Source: Turbatrix aceti (taxonomy: Eukaryota; Nematoda; Chromadorea; Rhabditida; Panagrolaimidae). From it: a stretch of DNA of 64,000 bases. Both the position numbers and the translations under genes were made by a program. The notes beneath the pieces were generated by a model that saw only the letters and a list, made by a program, of their open reading frames with translations, ran no database searches and was not told the DNA's origin. Numbering within the stretch: position 1 is the first letter of the stretch; each line of letters starts with the position of its first letter. Shown here piece after piece: positions 1 to 11,533 of this stretch. The stretch is from contig OZ017767.1 of NCBI GenBank assembly GCA_963969345.1, positions 5,856,739 through 5,920,738 of the forward strand. The letters are read 5' to 3'.

Positions 1-50
1 ACCACAAAACATCCCCCTCGAAACGTCAAAATAAAAATTTAAAAACTTAC

Positions 51-1660
51 CGCAAATGTTGCATTTGTGTTGAACGCTGTGCTTCAGCTTGCTCGGTGGC
101 GCCTTCTTCTGCGAGGTGGAGAACTGTGAATCAAAAAAAAAATTAAAAAAATACAGCACTCACATTGGTGCGTTTTTTCTTGGTAGGAACCGGATTGGTG
201 GCAGCGGGCGGCTTGACGTCGTCGTCGTCATCCATCAGCGAAAAGTTCGGGGGAAGCTTCTTGCTCAATTGACGGCTGGCATCGAGGAAATTCTGGCGGC
301 AGGGATCGAGAACTTTCCGAGGGGAAGGAGATCTGGGCGGCGCGAAATCGACGTTGACAGCTGCCTGCGCCTGCGTGTAGCTGGAGAGGTCGTCGGGCTC
401 CATTTTGACGACAAACTCGGAAGAGTGATCGGGCGCGGGCATCGGATTCGGAAGATGGGATTCAACCGTCGGCAAAACACTGGCTTCGGTTTTGCAGTCA
501 ACGAATTCTGGGAACATGTAGTCCATGATCATTTCTTCAGAGACGAAAAAAGAAGTTACGCGCTTCGCAACGCTTTCGATGACGGTAGCTTCGTCGGTGT
601 AACCCATACACAGGGATTGAGTCAAAAAGACGCGACACGAATCCCGCCAGTGTTTGATGAGATTCGACCGGTACTTGAATCGAAGGCCACACAGGTCGCA
701 ATGGTATTTGTCGTTGATGGACATGTCGACGGCAACGACGCCCTGGTGGGCACGGAGGTGGCGGACGATGCTGTCGTTGAACAGCTCACAGCCGCAAACC
801 GGGCAGTACGTATTGCCGTCTTGCATTGGGTAACCTAAAAAAAGTTTGACAGTTGCAACATGTGGCCTAAAAGCCAAAAAAAATAAATGTGGCCTAAAAA
901 ACATACGCGAAAAATCCGAATCGTCGAAATAGTCGAAAAATGATGGATCTAGGCTGTCCAAATCGGCCATTGGTTCTGGAGTGTTCGACGGGGGAATGGA
1001 ACTGCAGCGTGAGCACAAATCGGAGTAAAACTCGTATTGGCAAGAGCATCCACAAATCTTGCAGATCGGCAAATCCTAAAAAACAACCTTGAATAACAAA
1101 AAAACATGAAAAACAATACAGCGTAAGTGTCGTAATGGTCACCCTGAGGACAGAACTGCTCGTTGGCATACTGGCCTACGTCCATGGGTTCCATCTTGAC
1201 CTGCGCGCACGGATCGGTCTCTGGCACGTCATTCTCGAAGTCGGAAAACGAAGCAAACGAAAAGTTTGACGAAACACTGGGAAAGCTTCGGCGCTTCGGT
1301 GGAGGTTCGCGGTTGACATCGTGAGGAGTCATGTCTTCGAGAGCGTCAAACTCGTCAATCACAAACGTACTACTGCCGGTGCTATGGTCGTAGACGCATT
1401 TCAACAAATGGAAATCGACGTCTTCGTGTTCGTACAATTTGAGGAAAAAATTGCCATCCGAATCGGCGACGACTGATCTGACGCATTCGACGGCAGGGAC
1501 ATCGAGGTTGACATCATGTGGCAGCTAAATAACAAAAATGCTTTCAAAATAGGGCAAAAAATGAACCTACTAGTGCATCACGGGGGTCAACGAGGGATTC
1601 CATAGGCTCGAGAGTTGGTGGAGGTGTTAGGGAACCTGTAGAACCACCATACAAGGACAT
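51..1660 (-). CDS. C2H2-type zinc-finger protein, 3' end beyond the window
   Basis: Five exons on the minus strand: 1571-1660, 1120-1524, 907-1075, 164-834 and 51-123. All have GT/AG junctions and matching phases (0,0,1,0), and a donor at 50 shows the gene continues off the left edge. The start Met at 1660 opens an acidic, Pro/Ser-rich N-terminus. Exon 3 opens with a four-cysteine knuckle (CKIC ... CSRC). Exon 4 carries a classical C2H2 finger (CPVC ... HLRAH) and then a C2HC-like finger (CDLC ... HWRDSC). Exon 5 ends in the first half of another finger (CNIC). Between them are acidic stretches and a basic KKKR patch that could be a nuclear localisation signal. This is probably a nuclear DNA- or RNA-binding regulator, but I recognise no specific orthologue. 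The exon structure is firm and the target is unknown. Confidence 0.8.
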
Positions 1661-4600
1661 GGTAGTAATCTGGGAGAATTGTGATGGGATAGGTGGATAA
1701 AAAGGAAGAGAAGTGAAGAGGAAAACATGCGTCGTGGGCTGGGAAGGAAATCGAGTGCACGAAGTATTTCAAAATACTGTACTCGAGGATCCCAGACGGA
1801 ATTTTCCGAGGGACTCTTTTGAACTTTTGCAAATCTTTTTTGTTTGTTTTTGTATTTTTTTAATGGATTTTTCAACATTTTGTAATAACAATTTATTTTT
1901 TTTTGTTTCAAATTGTGCGTGCTTACGATATTTTTTGTAGTTTGAAGCAAGCAATGACGATTTTTAGCTGCAGAGGTTTTTTTTCCGAAAATAGGACAGA
2001 ATTTTTGTTTTGGCATGTTTTGACTCAATCAAAGATGAATTGTCAGGGCTATTCCGTTGGCAAGGTTGACAACTGGCTGACTTGCTTATATTTTTTGTAG
2101 GGGACTTGGTTATCGCTCACATCAGAAAAATTGCACCGGCTCTATGATGATGAATGCATCCTTCTCGCTGGCATCGTCAACGACAACGCTGATGGTCGGA
2201 TGACTTGTCTTGACTTCCGCGACATTGCCGGTTATTGTGTCGTGTCCTAGGCGACATCTGCCGGACACGTGCGAGACGAGACGGGGGCAGCTGAGGGGAT
2301 CGAGGCCAGCCAGGCTTTTTTTTCTTCTTCTTCTCCTCTCGAGAGCGATGGCGCCCTCCATTCTCCATCAAACGAACGACCAACCAACCGGCGTCGTGTC
2401 GCGTCGCCAACCGGGTGCAATAATGTTGGCGAGCTGTTTTTTGCCGCTCTCCCACAATTTTTTTGCCCCGACCACTCTGAATATTATGTGTCGGCGCGGT
2501 GGTGGATGTGTTGGTATGCACGTTGTCATTGCTTTTTGCCTTTGCCCGGAACTGTTAGCCCCAGCCAGCATGTTGGCCGGCCGCGCAGGAAAAACAGGCG
2601 ACGATGCATCCTCACCCCTCCTCAGTAAAAAAGCAGGCAACTACACAAAAAAAAAACTATGCACCAAGCTTTTATGCAGCTTTTTTTTTGCTCGGTCGTC
2701 GTCGTCGTCGTTGTCGTTGTCGTTGCCGCTGCCCAATCGAGATCATTACTTCTCGCGAGCCAGTCCCGCCCGCGCACACCCACTTGGCGCGGCAGAACGG
2801 CCATCAATGTCCCCTATCATTCCAGAACACAACACTGTCGTCGTCGTCTTTTTCGTCGTCGTCGTCAAAACATTGCGCGATGGAGTTTTTCTCGAGATTG
2901 CCCGGCCTCTTCTTGCCCGCGCAAAAAATTCAAAAACGGCTCACTCTCGTTGATTTCCTTTCTTTACGGACGGGAGAGGGTGGGAGTTTTTCTTCTGTAA
3001 GCAACCAACTTTGAACGTTCTCGAAAGAATAGTCAACTTTTTTTTGGGGTATAAACATTTTTTGAATAAAAAAGTACCGTACAGTATAAAAATAATTTTT
3101 TCGGATAAAATAAAAGTTTTCTGGGGTATAGAACCCACTTTTTTTTGCCCCAACCAACCTTGGCAGGGATTTGAGGTTGTCTGAATTAATAAATAACATC
3201 TTTTTTGCTGTTGCTGTTTTTTTTCGCGCTTAATATGCTTTTTTTTTGATTTTTCCCGACGACGACGACGACGACGACGTTTGTTGTGATTCTACAGTAT
3301 GTCGCAGGAAAAAAAAATTGAACTCGGTCTGGTCGCGATCGCGATCGCGGTGATTGCGACAAACGACCGGAGAAAGGTCGGCTCACAGTTACAACTCTCG
3401 GTCGGTCCTCCCTCGGCTTCTGATTTGTCATCAGCGCCCGCTTGCTGCTTCGATGTCTTCGCTGTCGTTGGGGGTGCGGGTGCTGCTGCTGCTGCTTCTC
3501 CTGGCTCTCTGCGTTGTTGGTTGACTAACGTATTTTTTTTTTTCATTTATTTTTTTGCCGCTATACGTACCCGGGCTGGGCTACGGTACAGGAGAGCAAC
3601 AGCAGTCAACTCGATTAGTCAGAAGAAGTCGGACGATGGCTTGCTTCCGCGAAAAAAATTAGACGACAAATGGCAGTGTCACCTTTGGAGCCGTCAGCAC
3701 GCGTCGACCGCGTCCATGAACCTCCCTCTGCGCCGGACGAGGGCGGCGTAGGAAAAAAAAAAGTGTGATGACCGCGCTGCTGCTAAGGACGGCACGGCAC
3801 TTCCAGTGACCCAAGTGCACACTCACTAACCTGGCGCCTTCCTGGCATTTGTAAAATTGTAAATAATTGTAATTTGTTGACGTGGGTTATTTTTTTATGT
3901 GAGAGCGAATTGGCCGTTTGTTGGTGTTGTTTTTGAGTCGATCCCGGCCCCTCAAGTCAAAGGGCATGTCCCCCTCCTCCTCCTCCTCGTCCCGAAATAA
4001 TCACGGCAACGGGCAACGGGCGACGGGCGACAAAGTGAAAACAAACAGGCTCCTCTCGCTGGCGTCACCCGCCCGCTCGCTCCCACGGCGCCACATGCCC
4101 TTGAGGCAGGGAGAAAAAAAAAGTTCGTAAATAAGTTGTCGGCCACGATCGGGGACAAACGACCGGTGATTGGTTATGTGTCGCGAGAGACGGCTCGGAC
4201 GACGTGCGTGGTGATCGTTGTGATCACCGGATGGATGATCACCTCTGGCTCTGGCTGGTGCCCTCCCTGAGTGGGCAGGCAGGTGACGCTTGTCTCATCA
4301 GTCTGCACTTTTGCAGCCTGCTTTTGCACTATTTTTAAATAAATGCCTACATATTTTTAGGCATGGCCGCCCCACCCCTGTTTGACACGAATGTAGATAA
4401 TTCGGATCGTGAAGGGATCCGAGAATTTTAACTTTAAAAAAAAATTGCTCATTACATATTTAACACAAATGTTTCATTTTGTTGTGTTGTGTTGTTTGTC
4501 TCTCTGGCACCCTTGCAACACGTTGCAACAACTCTAGGAACGTTACCCAATTAGCCCGCTTGATTTCGCCCCGATCGGCCAGCTGCAGCTGTTGGCGGAC

Positions 4601-5512
4601 GGCTTGGCTTGCAAACCCACTGCCACCACCACCGCTACCGCTACCGCCGCCGCCGGCGTCACCCGTAGCTTCCGGTGCGGTGACAAAGACAGTTGACACA
4701 GCTCGTCCTCGTCGTCCCCTATTACCCTTCTCCCCCGCATACATACGCGTTTGCTGGCCTCACCTGGCTGCAAAATCATCCCAGGTAGCAAGCCGAGGAT
4801 CACCTGTTGGGAGCAAGCGAGACAATTGCCGGGACACGCTGTTGTCACGGAAAATTAACGACTTGCCGCTCTCTTGGAGTCCCATCCCACGTCAGCGCGG
4901 AGCAATCTGAACTGGATCAAAACTTATGTTTGTATTTATTTTTAACATTAGTTTCGACCCAGCTGGTCGGGCTGGTGTTAGCTGGCGGGAGGGATCACCC
5001 CCGAGGTTACAGTCCCTGTCCGTTCGCCGCGGGGCGTTGATCGGAGCAACGAACACCTCCTTGGTCTGCTGGCTGACGTTGACCGCTGCTGGGAGTCTAT
5101 CTGTGCGCTGGCACATGTTTTGTTTTGTCGCCGCTTGTCATTGTTTTGGATTTTGTGGGAGAGTGTTGTTCCTCTCTTTTTTTTTTATCTTCCCGACGCT
5201 GCTGTCACCTTTCCTTTGCGGCGACCGTGTTCACTTGTGTTCACGGGTGTTTACCGTAGTTGTTGTTTTCTTTTTCTGTTTTGCTGCCACCCGACTGAGT
5301 TTGCCTCCGGGGAGGCAAACCTGGCAACAACAGAAACTGAAGATTCAAGCCCGTGTTCGTCTTCGTCTTCGTCTTCTTCTTCGTCGCGAAATGCAATTCG
5401 TGGCGCGTCGGAAAAAAATAAGGAGTAATGTCAAAAAAACACACGTCTTGCAGAAAAACAGACACCCCAGAAAAAAAAATCAAAATCAAATCGCGCTGCG
5501 TCTACCAAATAA
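1661..5512. other. gene-free 3.8 kb intergenic region with triplet repeats
   Basis: No reading frame here splices into a convincing protein. The region is rich in A/T homopolymers and in short triplet runs: GTC/GTT at about 2696-2730, GAC at 3258-3279, GCT near 3486-3500, CCT near 3967-3990, and CCA/CCG near 4618-4650. These triplet runs create long spurious open frames on both strands. The region lies between a minus-strand gene that starts at 1660 and a plus-strand gene that starts at 5513, so it is a shared divergent upstream region and probably holds both promoters. No TATA box stands out. Confidence 0.6.
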
Positions 5513-7096
5513 ATGTCCGCCGTTGACTTTGTCGTCGTGAATCAACGACCGTCGTCGTCGTCGTCGACACCGTCGATACCGTCGATAACGACGCTCGCTT
5601 CCGATACGGTGGTCGCTGTGGCTGCTACCTCCGCGCTGACTCACGTCCTCGACGACGAAGAACGCAAAGTTGACGAGCTGCTCGTTCCCGCTCTTCTTGG
5701 TCACGAAGTAAGCTGCTTCCCTCTTTCTACCCTCTCTCCCCTCCCGTGACACCCCCTACCGTACCCTCCCCTCGTTTTTCCCCGAAAACAACAGCCGAGT
5801 ACGACGGCGGCTTGCGTGTAGATAGATACGTATACGTGGTATCATAGTCACCGTCGCGTGTGTTGCAGGCGTTGCCGATTCACCTAAAACTCCTCTACGA
5901 CACCGTTCTCCCCGCCTATCAGTCTGGTATCGTCCAGAAGGTCTTAACCAGGTGCGGCTGGACTCCTGATGACTTTGCCAGGGGCTACGTCTTTGTGGTG
6001 AGCTTTTCTTGACCAACGAGGGGTGGTTATGCTATATTTTTTTTGGTTATTGCCACATTGTCGCTTTTTTTCTCGTATAACGGGCAACGCGCGACCGATG
6101 GTTTACGAGTTTACGACCTTGGTCTCGGTCTGTTCGCGAAACAAACCTCTCACATCAGCAGAAAAAAATTGTGTGTCATGAATGAATGGTTTTTTTCAGG
6201 ACAGCAAAACTGGCAGTATCAGAACGTCGTGGCAGTGCCCGAATCTGCTGACGACGATTCAGATCATTAACAGGGCTTTGGAATTTTTTCCCACGATGGC
6301 ACCGACAATTCAAAGCCTGCAGCAAAGTTTGACACAAACAATGCTCGCGAGTTTTCTCAACGGCGCTTCGGCGCCAAATAATCTTGAAATGCCGGCGGCC
6401 GCTTCGCTGGCTCCTAAAAATGTTTGTCTACCCCTCCTTGACTCCAAACCGGCCCCCGGATGGGCCCCCAGCAGTCCCGCAAAGTCAGACGGCTACGTGT
6501 CGTCCAGCCTGAGCGTGGCGGACTCGACGTCTTCTTCCGCGGATGGTGGTCAGCCCATTGCCCTTGGGGCTACCGTACCACCAAAGACGTATAAGAGCTT
6601 CAAGAAGCGAGTACAGTGCGACAAATGCCTGAAGACCTTCTGCGACAAAGGCGCGCTCAAAATCCACAATAGCTCTGTTCACCTCCGCGAAATGCATCTC
6701 TGCACGGTTCCCGGCTGCACGAGACAGTTCCCATCAAAGCGCTCTCGCAACCGCCATTCTAATAATCCCAAAATGCACACTGATGCCGGGAGAAGAAGGA
6801 ATTGCCGCACAACCGTTGTGCCGCAAACACAGTCACAGTCACTGCCCCCGCCTCCTCCATCGACGTCGGAGCCTGCAGGTGTTTCTCCGGCTGTCGCGGA
6901 AGGCGCGGAAGCCGCATCACCGGTGCTACCCCCATTTTCGATGCCAAACGCCGCTTCCGTTCTCCAGCGCATCCTGACTGCAGGTGCCCTCGCTCCGGCG
7001 ACCCCCCAAACAACCGTTCCCAGTCCTTTAGAGCTCGCAGGCCTTATCAGGGCGATTCTGGACTCGAGACAAAAAACGCTCGGCTCCGCGTTCTGA
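5513..7096 (+). CDS. disco/basonuclin-family C2H2 zinc-finger transcription factor
   Basis: Exons 5513-5707, 5869-5997 and 6200-7096, all phase 0, give 406 residues. Around residues 246-305 sits the paired finger typical of the Drosophila disconnected / vertebrate basonuclin family. Finger 1 has CDKCLKTFCDKGALKIH and a following VHLREMH. Finger 2 has CTVPGCTRQFPSKRSRNRH, then N-P-K-x-H. Exon 2 and the start of exon 3 (LTRCGWTPDDFARGYVFVD) resemble the conserved basonuclin N-terminal segment. The rest is Ser/Ala/Pro-rich and low in complexity. It should act in the nucleus as a sequence-specific regulator; nematode and insect relatives work in neuronal or appendage patterning. The family call rests on the finger pair and is strong. 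The first exon start at 5513 is plausible but an upstream exon cannot be excluded. Confidence 0.85.
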
Positions 7097-7252
7097 GCGA
7101 GCAAGCGAGTTTTTCTTCGTTTAATTCATTTCGCGAAAACATTTCATAACTGTCGATCTGTGCCTCTTCGCTTGTTAAAACCCGTCATATTCCCTAGTGT
7201 ACCCAACATAAATAATTAACAGTGTTTGTTTGTCTTAAAATAAATAAGATTG

Positions 7253-7915
7253 TCAGAGCTGGCTGTTCCCGGTGGACTCGGCGGTATCGCCCTGCTTATT
7301 ATCATCATCCTGGGTGTGCTCCGAGGGTTCGGGGAACACTTCGCGCACGTACATGTTGTACTCTATGATTTCTTTCTCCGTAGAGGACAAGCTTTCGTCT
7401 TGTGACTTTTTCTTGGATTCATTCGTTTTGTCCGACTGTTTCAGGCCGCTCTGGGTGTTCATCGGGGTGTTTGTCGCGGTTTGCTGAGTGTTGGCGGGGT
7501 TCAGCGTGTTGCTCTTGGCGGTCTTGCAAGTCCTGACACCGATGCTATACGACTTCCTGCTGTTCTTTGTATTCGTTATGGTTTGCGTCGTTTGGGTCTA
7601 TAAATACTTTTTTGTGGCATTATGCAGGGCATTTTGGGTACTTACATCCTCGGGGAAGAGATCGGCGTTTTTGGGCCCGGGAGCGCAGGCGTCGATGGGG
7701 CACTCCGGCTCCGAACGTATCGTTGGTTTCCTCTCGTCGCGTTTGGATCTCTTAAAGCAGGCCATCAGCATCGCTGCCATGAGGCATACTGCCGACGCCA
7801 GCGTGAGCAGAGGCGCCGACAGCATCTGGATGGGAAGCGTCGTTGCGCGTGCTGCAAAGTCGTCAATGCGCGGGTTCGTCGTCGTTCTCGGTGTGCATTC
7901 TCGGGGAAATGACAT
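7253..7915 (-). CDS. small single-pass membrane protein, unknown family
   Basis: Exons 7646-7915 and 7253-7597 are joined by a 48-nt intron with a gtaagt donor, phase 0, giving 204 residues. There is one hydrophobic segment near residues 28-56 (TLPIQMLSAPLLTLASAVCL onward) with no cleavable signal in front of it. The short N-terminus contains Thr and Arg. After a KRSKRDERK stop-transfer cluster comes a long, polar, Gln/Asn/Thr/Ser-rich tail that ends acidic. A type III or tail-out topology with a cytosolic C-terminus is inferred from the basic cluster after the membrane segment. I recognise no domain. It converges on the zinc-finger gene, with 156 bases between the two stop codons. Confidence 0.65.
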
Positions 7916-8189
7916 GGTTTCTGCGTTCTGCGCTTTCCGCTCTCCAAATCACTATGCAAGTCAAAACTGCGGATTGTGTGATTTGCGTACAACTCGGCAC
8001 CGCGATTCCAAATTTTTGCATATTTCTTTATCTAGATTCATGAATACTGCCTTACGCGCAATTTGGTCGTTCGCGCTTGCTTGTGGACAACCGTCGACAA
8101 CTCCCGCCCGCAAGTTATCTGCCGCCGAGTAAAAAGTGGGTATTTCTTCACCGTAACACGTACCCCAAACTGTTTTTCATTTAGTCTGA

Positions 8190-8878
8190 ATGGCTGCCGC
8201 TCCTGCTGCTGCTTCAGCCTCGACCGCCCCTGCTGGCGGTGCTCCGCCTCCCGCCGCGGGTGGTGCCGGTGCTCCGGCGGTCGCCGCCGCTGCCCAGGCA
8301 GCTGCCAACGCTCCGAATCCGATTATTCTGAACCGGCCCGACGAGCCTGCATTCCAGCTCAAGGTCGAGCCAGACGGCAAGATCTCGTTCAAGAGCGACA
8401 AGCTCACCGAATCGACAACGGTCTACTCGCTCAAGATCACCAACAGTTCCAAGACCCGCCAGTGCTTCAAGGTAGGTCCTCTTGCACGGCTCCAATTCAA
8501 CGTGGATTCCTATTTCAGGTCAAATGCACGTCGAACGACATCTTCCGCGTCCGTCCCCCGCTCGGCTTTGTCGCACCCAACGAATCGGCAGCTCTCGAGA
8601 TTTCTTTCACGGCCAAAGAACTGCCACCGCTCAACAAGCACTTCTTCGCCTTCTACCACGTTGCTTGCACCGATGACGACAAGAATCCTCGCGCCGTCTG
8701 GACTCCTACGACCAAGCCTGAGGGCGTGAAGCGTATGCTTTGCGAGTTCCTTCTGGCAAACGGTCAGGTCGCCAACGCTTCCAAACCGGGTGGTGCTCCC
8801 CCGGCTGGTGGTGCTCCCCCGGCTGGTGGCGCTCCTCCGGCTGGTGGTGCTGCTCCGGCGGCTGCTGAAAAGAAATAA
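8190..8878 (+). CDS. Major Sperm Protein (MSP) domain protein
   Basis: Exons 8190-8471 and 8519-8878 (47-nt intron, phase 0) encode 213 residues. Residues 1-40 are Ala/Pro/Gly-rich. Residues about 42-165 form an MSP/VAP-type immunoglobulin-like fold. Typical strands are visible: FQLKVEPDGKISFKSDKL, YSLKITNSSKTRQCFKVKC, FRVRPPLGFVAPNESAALEI and GVKRMLCEFLLANG. The C-terminus is a PAGGAP tandem run followed by AAAEKK. MSP folds in nematodes serve sperm motility (self-polymerising MSP) or, as VAPs, dock FFAT-motif proteins at the ER. There is no C-terminal membrane anchor, so this is a soluble member rather than a canonical VAP. The low-complexity tails are unusual for cytoskeletal MSP, which is about 127 residues. 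Poly(A) signal AATAAA lies at 8943-8948. Confidence 0.85.
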
Positions 8879-9501
8879 TTATACCATCCATGTTCACTGA
8901 TTCATTCGGCAGTCGTTGCGCGCGGCATTCTTCTTCTTCCCAAATAAATGACTGAGCTTGCTTTGATTAAATATGTATTTTTGATTATCTCCCCTACCCC
9001 GGGAGCCTGCAATGTTGTTATTTAGTTTGATCCATCCGGTCAGCGGTGCTTTGACAAAGCTGACGTGCTGGAGACTTAATTTTTGATCTCCTGTCATTTC
9101 CTCATTTTTTCCCCGTGCGAATCGACGACGTCCGCTCTTGGCTCGGGATGAAGAGCTGCGTTGCGTTGTAGCGCGACTGGTAGCCGCGCACACATCTCCA
9201 AGTCCACTTACAGCGTTTTTTGATACAACAACACTCGAGAGCGGTCTTCGCTCGCGTTTGAAACGTGCGAAGTCCTTCTCCTCGACTGCGATCCAGTTTT
9301 TTCCGAGGACCCCGGGCAAAACAAGGGCGGATGTTGTTTTTGAGCGGTAGAGGAGCATGTTACTGCGAGGACTGACCAAGTGGACGCGAGAGACTTGTTT
9401 TTTCGGCAGACCTACCGGAAGCGAGATAAGCACCGTATATAAGCCACGCGGCTTCGACACCTGTGCTCGCACCAAGCTCACCATCCCCCCTAGAAGCAGC
9501 C
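8879..9501. other. intergenic, promoter of the WAP-like gene
   Basis: This holds the 3' UTR of the MSP gene and the upstream region of the next plus-strand gene, with a TATA box near its right end. A minus-strand open frame spans most of it but has no recognisable protein character. Confidence 0.5.
9436..9443 (+). promoter_or_regulatory. TATA box of the WAP-like secreted protein gene
   Basis: TATATAAG sits 58 bases before the ATG at 9502, in the right place for a start of transcription near 9466-9470 and a short 5' leader. Confidence 0.6.
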
Positions 9502-10178
9502 ATGCAGCCCACCATCCTCGTCCTGGCCGCAGTGTGCGCCGTCGCCAGCGGCCTCAACTACTGCGAGTACTACGCAGCGCTCGGCATCCAGAAGGAAGGC
9601 TGTCCGCCGCTTCGCCAGATTACGTCGGCCAAGCCAAAGACGCGACGTGAGTTTATTGTTTCCGGATGATTGGAGATTTTTTGAGTGTGATTTGTGCTTT
9701 TTTTCAGCGACCGTTCGTCAGTGCGTGCTCAAATTCTACGATCAAACGTGCAAGAAAAGCGCTTTATGCGACAGTAAAAAGGTTAGTCCCTTTGAAAATT
9801 ACCCAGGTAGGGAAAGAGTCCAGGCAGGTGAACTTCTCCCCCTACGTTGGTCCTTTTTGTACACCTTCGACTGGTTTGTTTGAGCTGATTGGGGACACTT
9901 GTAGTTGTTCTTGAGGTCGTGTGCACTCGCAATCAAGTGCGCTTTGCTTTGAATTTTTAAAAAGCATTTCAAAGCAAGGCAGGAAAAAACTTCAGATCTG
10001 CATCCAGGTGACCGGAGAGCCCTGCTGCGCACCTGCCCCCGGCACGTGCCCGACCATCGAGCAGCTCGACGTCGCCTGCGTTCGCTCGAATCACACAAAT
10101 TGGTGTACCGTCGACGCGCACTGCTACAACAACGGCAAATGCTGTCCCACCGGCTGCGGCTATAACATCTGTACCTGA
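9502..10178 (+). CDS. secreted WAP-like cysteine-rich protein
   Basis: Exons 9502-9646, 9708-9781 and 9996-10178 (phases 1 and 0) give a protein of about 133 residues. Residues 1-17 (MQPTILVLAAVCAVASG) are a clear signal peptide. The C-terminal half has the four-disulfide-core (WAP) layout: CC, CPTIEQ, CV, WCTVDAHCYNNGKCCPTGCG, C. A second acceptor 12 bases inside exon 3 (at 10007) is also in frame and would drop four residues. An upstream cysteine-containing stretch (QCVLKFYDQTC) looks like a separate small disulfide loop. WAP proteins are usually extracellular protease inhibitors or antimicrobials. That role is family knowledge and is not shown here. Confidence 0.75.
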
Positions 10179-10352
10179 ACGACGCTCATACAGCCCGAAC
10201 AACAAAACCTCCTTCCCGGCCAAGATACTACAATTTATTTTTATGTGTAATTTAGTAACTTAAGAGTAGCGTCAGGATCAGACGAAAGAGAACGACTCAC
10301 TTCTAGTCGGAGGAAAAATATGAGATGACGGGACGAAAAACTATGTATTTTT

Positions 10353-11533
10353 TTATCGGGCGGCCTTTTGTTCCTCAGATGCCCGGAGGTAGCCGTAGTG
10401 CATCTGAGCAATGATGTACTGAACCATGAGTTGCCAGATCTGCAGACCGCCGTCCTGGCCTGCGAGGGTTTCAGGCGGATTTGTTGTTAGCGCTTCTTCG
10501 AATTCTTCCCAGAGGGAATCGTCGATGTACGGGTACTCGATGTGGTGCGCTCCGAGGCTCTGAAACACCAGAATGTGCATTTAACAATCCTGCCAGCGAT
10601 TTTTACACAAAAATTAATTTTTTTTAGCTGACGCATACAAAATTCAGTAAAAAAAATGTTTTGATTTCTTGGAAACAAATTCAGCACCCATGCGAACATT
10701 GAAACCCAGAAAAATCACCTGCAGCGCAGTCGAGGCTTTCTGGACGTCAGCGAGACTCGTCATAACGAAGTCAATCACCATGGCAAAGTTGGCTGCAAGC
10801 CTGGTGAGAAGAGGGAGCGCGAGCAACTCCGTGTCCGGCAACTTGGGAAGCTTCCACATCTCGAAGAGATTTTTGTCGGTATGCAGAAGCTGCAGAAGAG
10901 TGCATCGAGCGGCGTCGAGGTATTCTCTTGGACTGGAGCGCATCCAGGCTTTCTGGACCACGAGTTTCTGCGCTGGAGTCATTTTTGTGGGGCATGCCGG
11001 GGCTGAAAATAAATTTATAAATAAATAATTTTGGATTCACCCCGACTGCGTAATTTGTGGCTAAAAAAACGGTACAGAAACTCAAAAACTTTTCTGCGGC
11101 TGTAAATACATAGCAATTTTTGTTATAAACGCGGCAAAAAAAAGAGTTAATTTGCACTCCTCAAAGACCGGACCGAAAATGAAAAACACTTACGCAGCGG
11201 CCGACCGACGCTCTCCGTGCTCCCCAGGCCGACACGCGACGGCCTTCGCGGAGCCGGAGACTCCGGTCTGAGCGTGGCGGCGGTGCACTGACGGATGCCG
11301 AAGCGCTTCGAACGACGGTATCTGGCACTCTGGCTGTGCTCGATGGCCCGGATGGTGTCGAACTCGACGCCGGCGGGTTCCAGGCTGTGGCTTCTCGCCG
11401 AGCGGTACTCATCGATGCTCGGTGCAGGGGTGGTGGGAAAAGCGGTGCGCTTGTTTCGGCTCAGAAGCTTGCTACCGGGCGAAAACTTGCGCGTAAGGGT
11501 AGGATCTTCTCCTGCTGACAGCTGATTGCCCAT
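10353..11533 (-). CDS. nematode-type globin with N-terminal acylation motif
   Basis: Exons 11194-11533, 10719-11002 and 10353-10559 (phases 1 and 0) give 276 residues if translation starts at Met 11533; an in-frame Met at 11572 would add 13. The globin fold begins at MTPAQKLVVQKAW (helix A). It continues through LLQLLHTDKNLFEMW and reaches the proximal-histidine pattern SLGAHHIEY (LGxxH), encoded across the last intron, then WEEFEEAL and WQLMVQYIIAQM (helix H). The first roughly 120 residues are a Ser/Arg/Pro-rich extension starting MGNQLS, an N-myristoylation consensus, which would tether the haem protein to membrane. Such acylated globins are known in nematodes. Redox or gas sensing is inferred; oxygen storage seems less likely. 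Confidence 0.8.

Noticed and set aside
2210..2953. 247-codon plus-strand open frame
   Set aside because: Overlapping open frames on both strands and GTC/TTC triplet runs; the translation is low-complexity Ser/Val/Leu runs.
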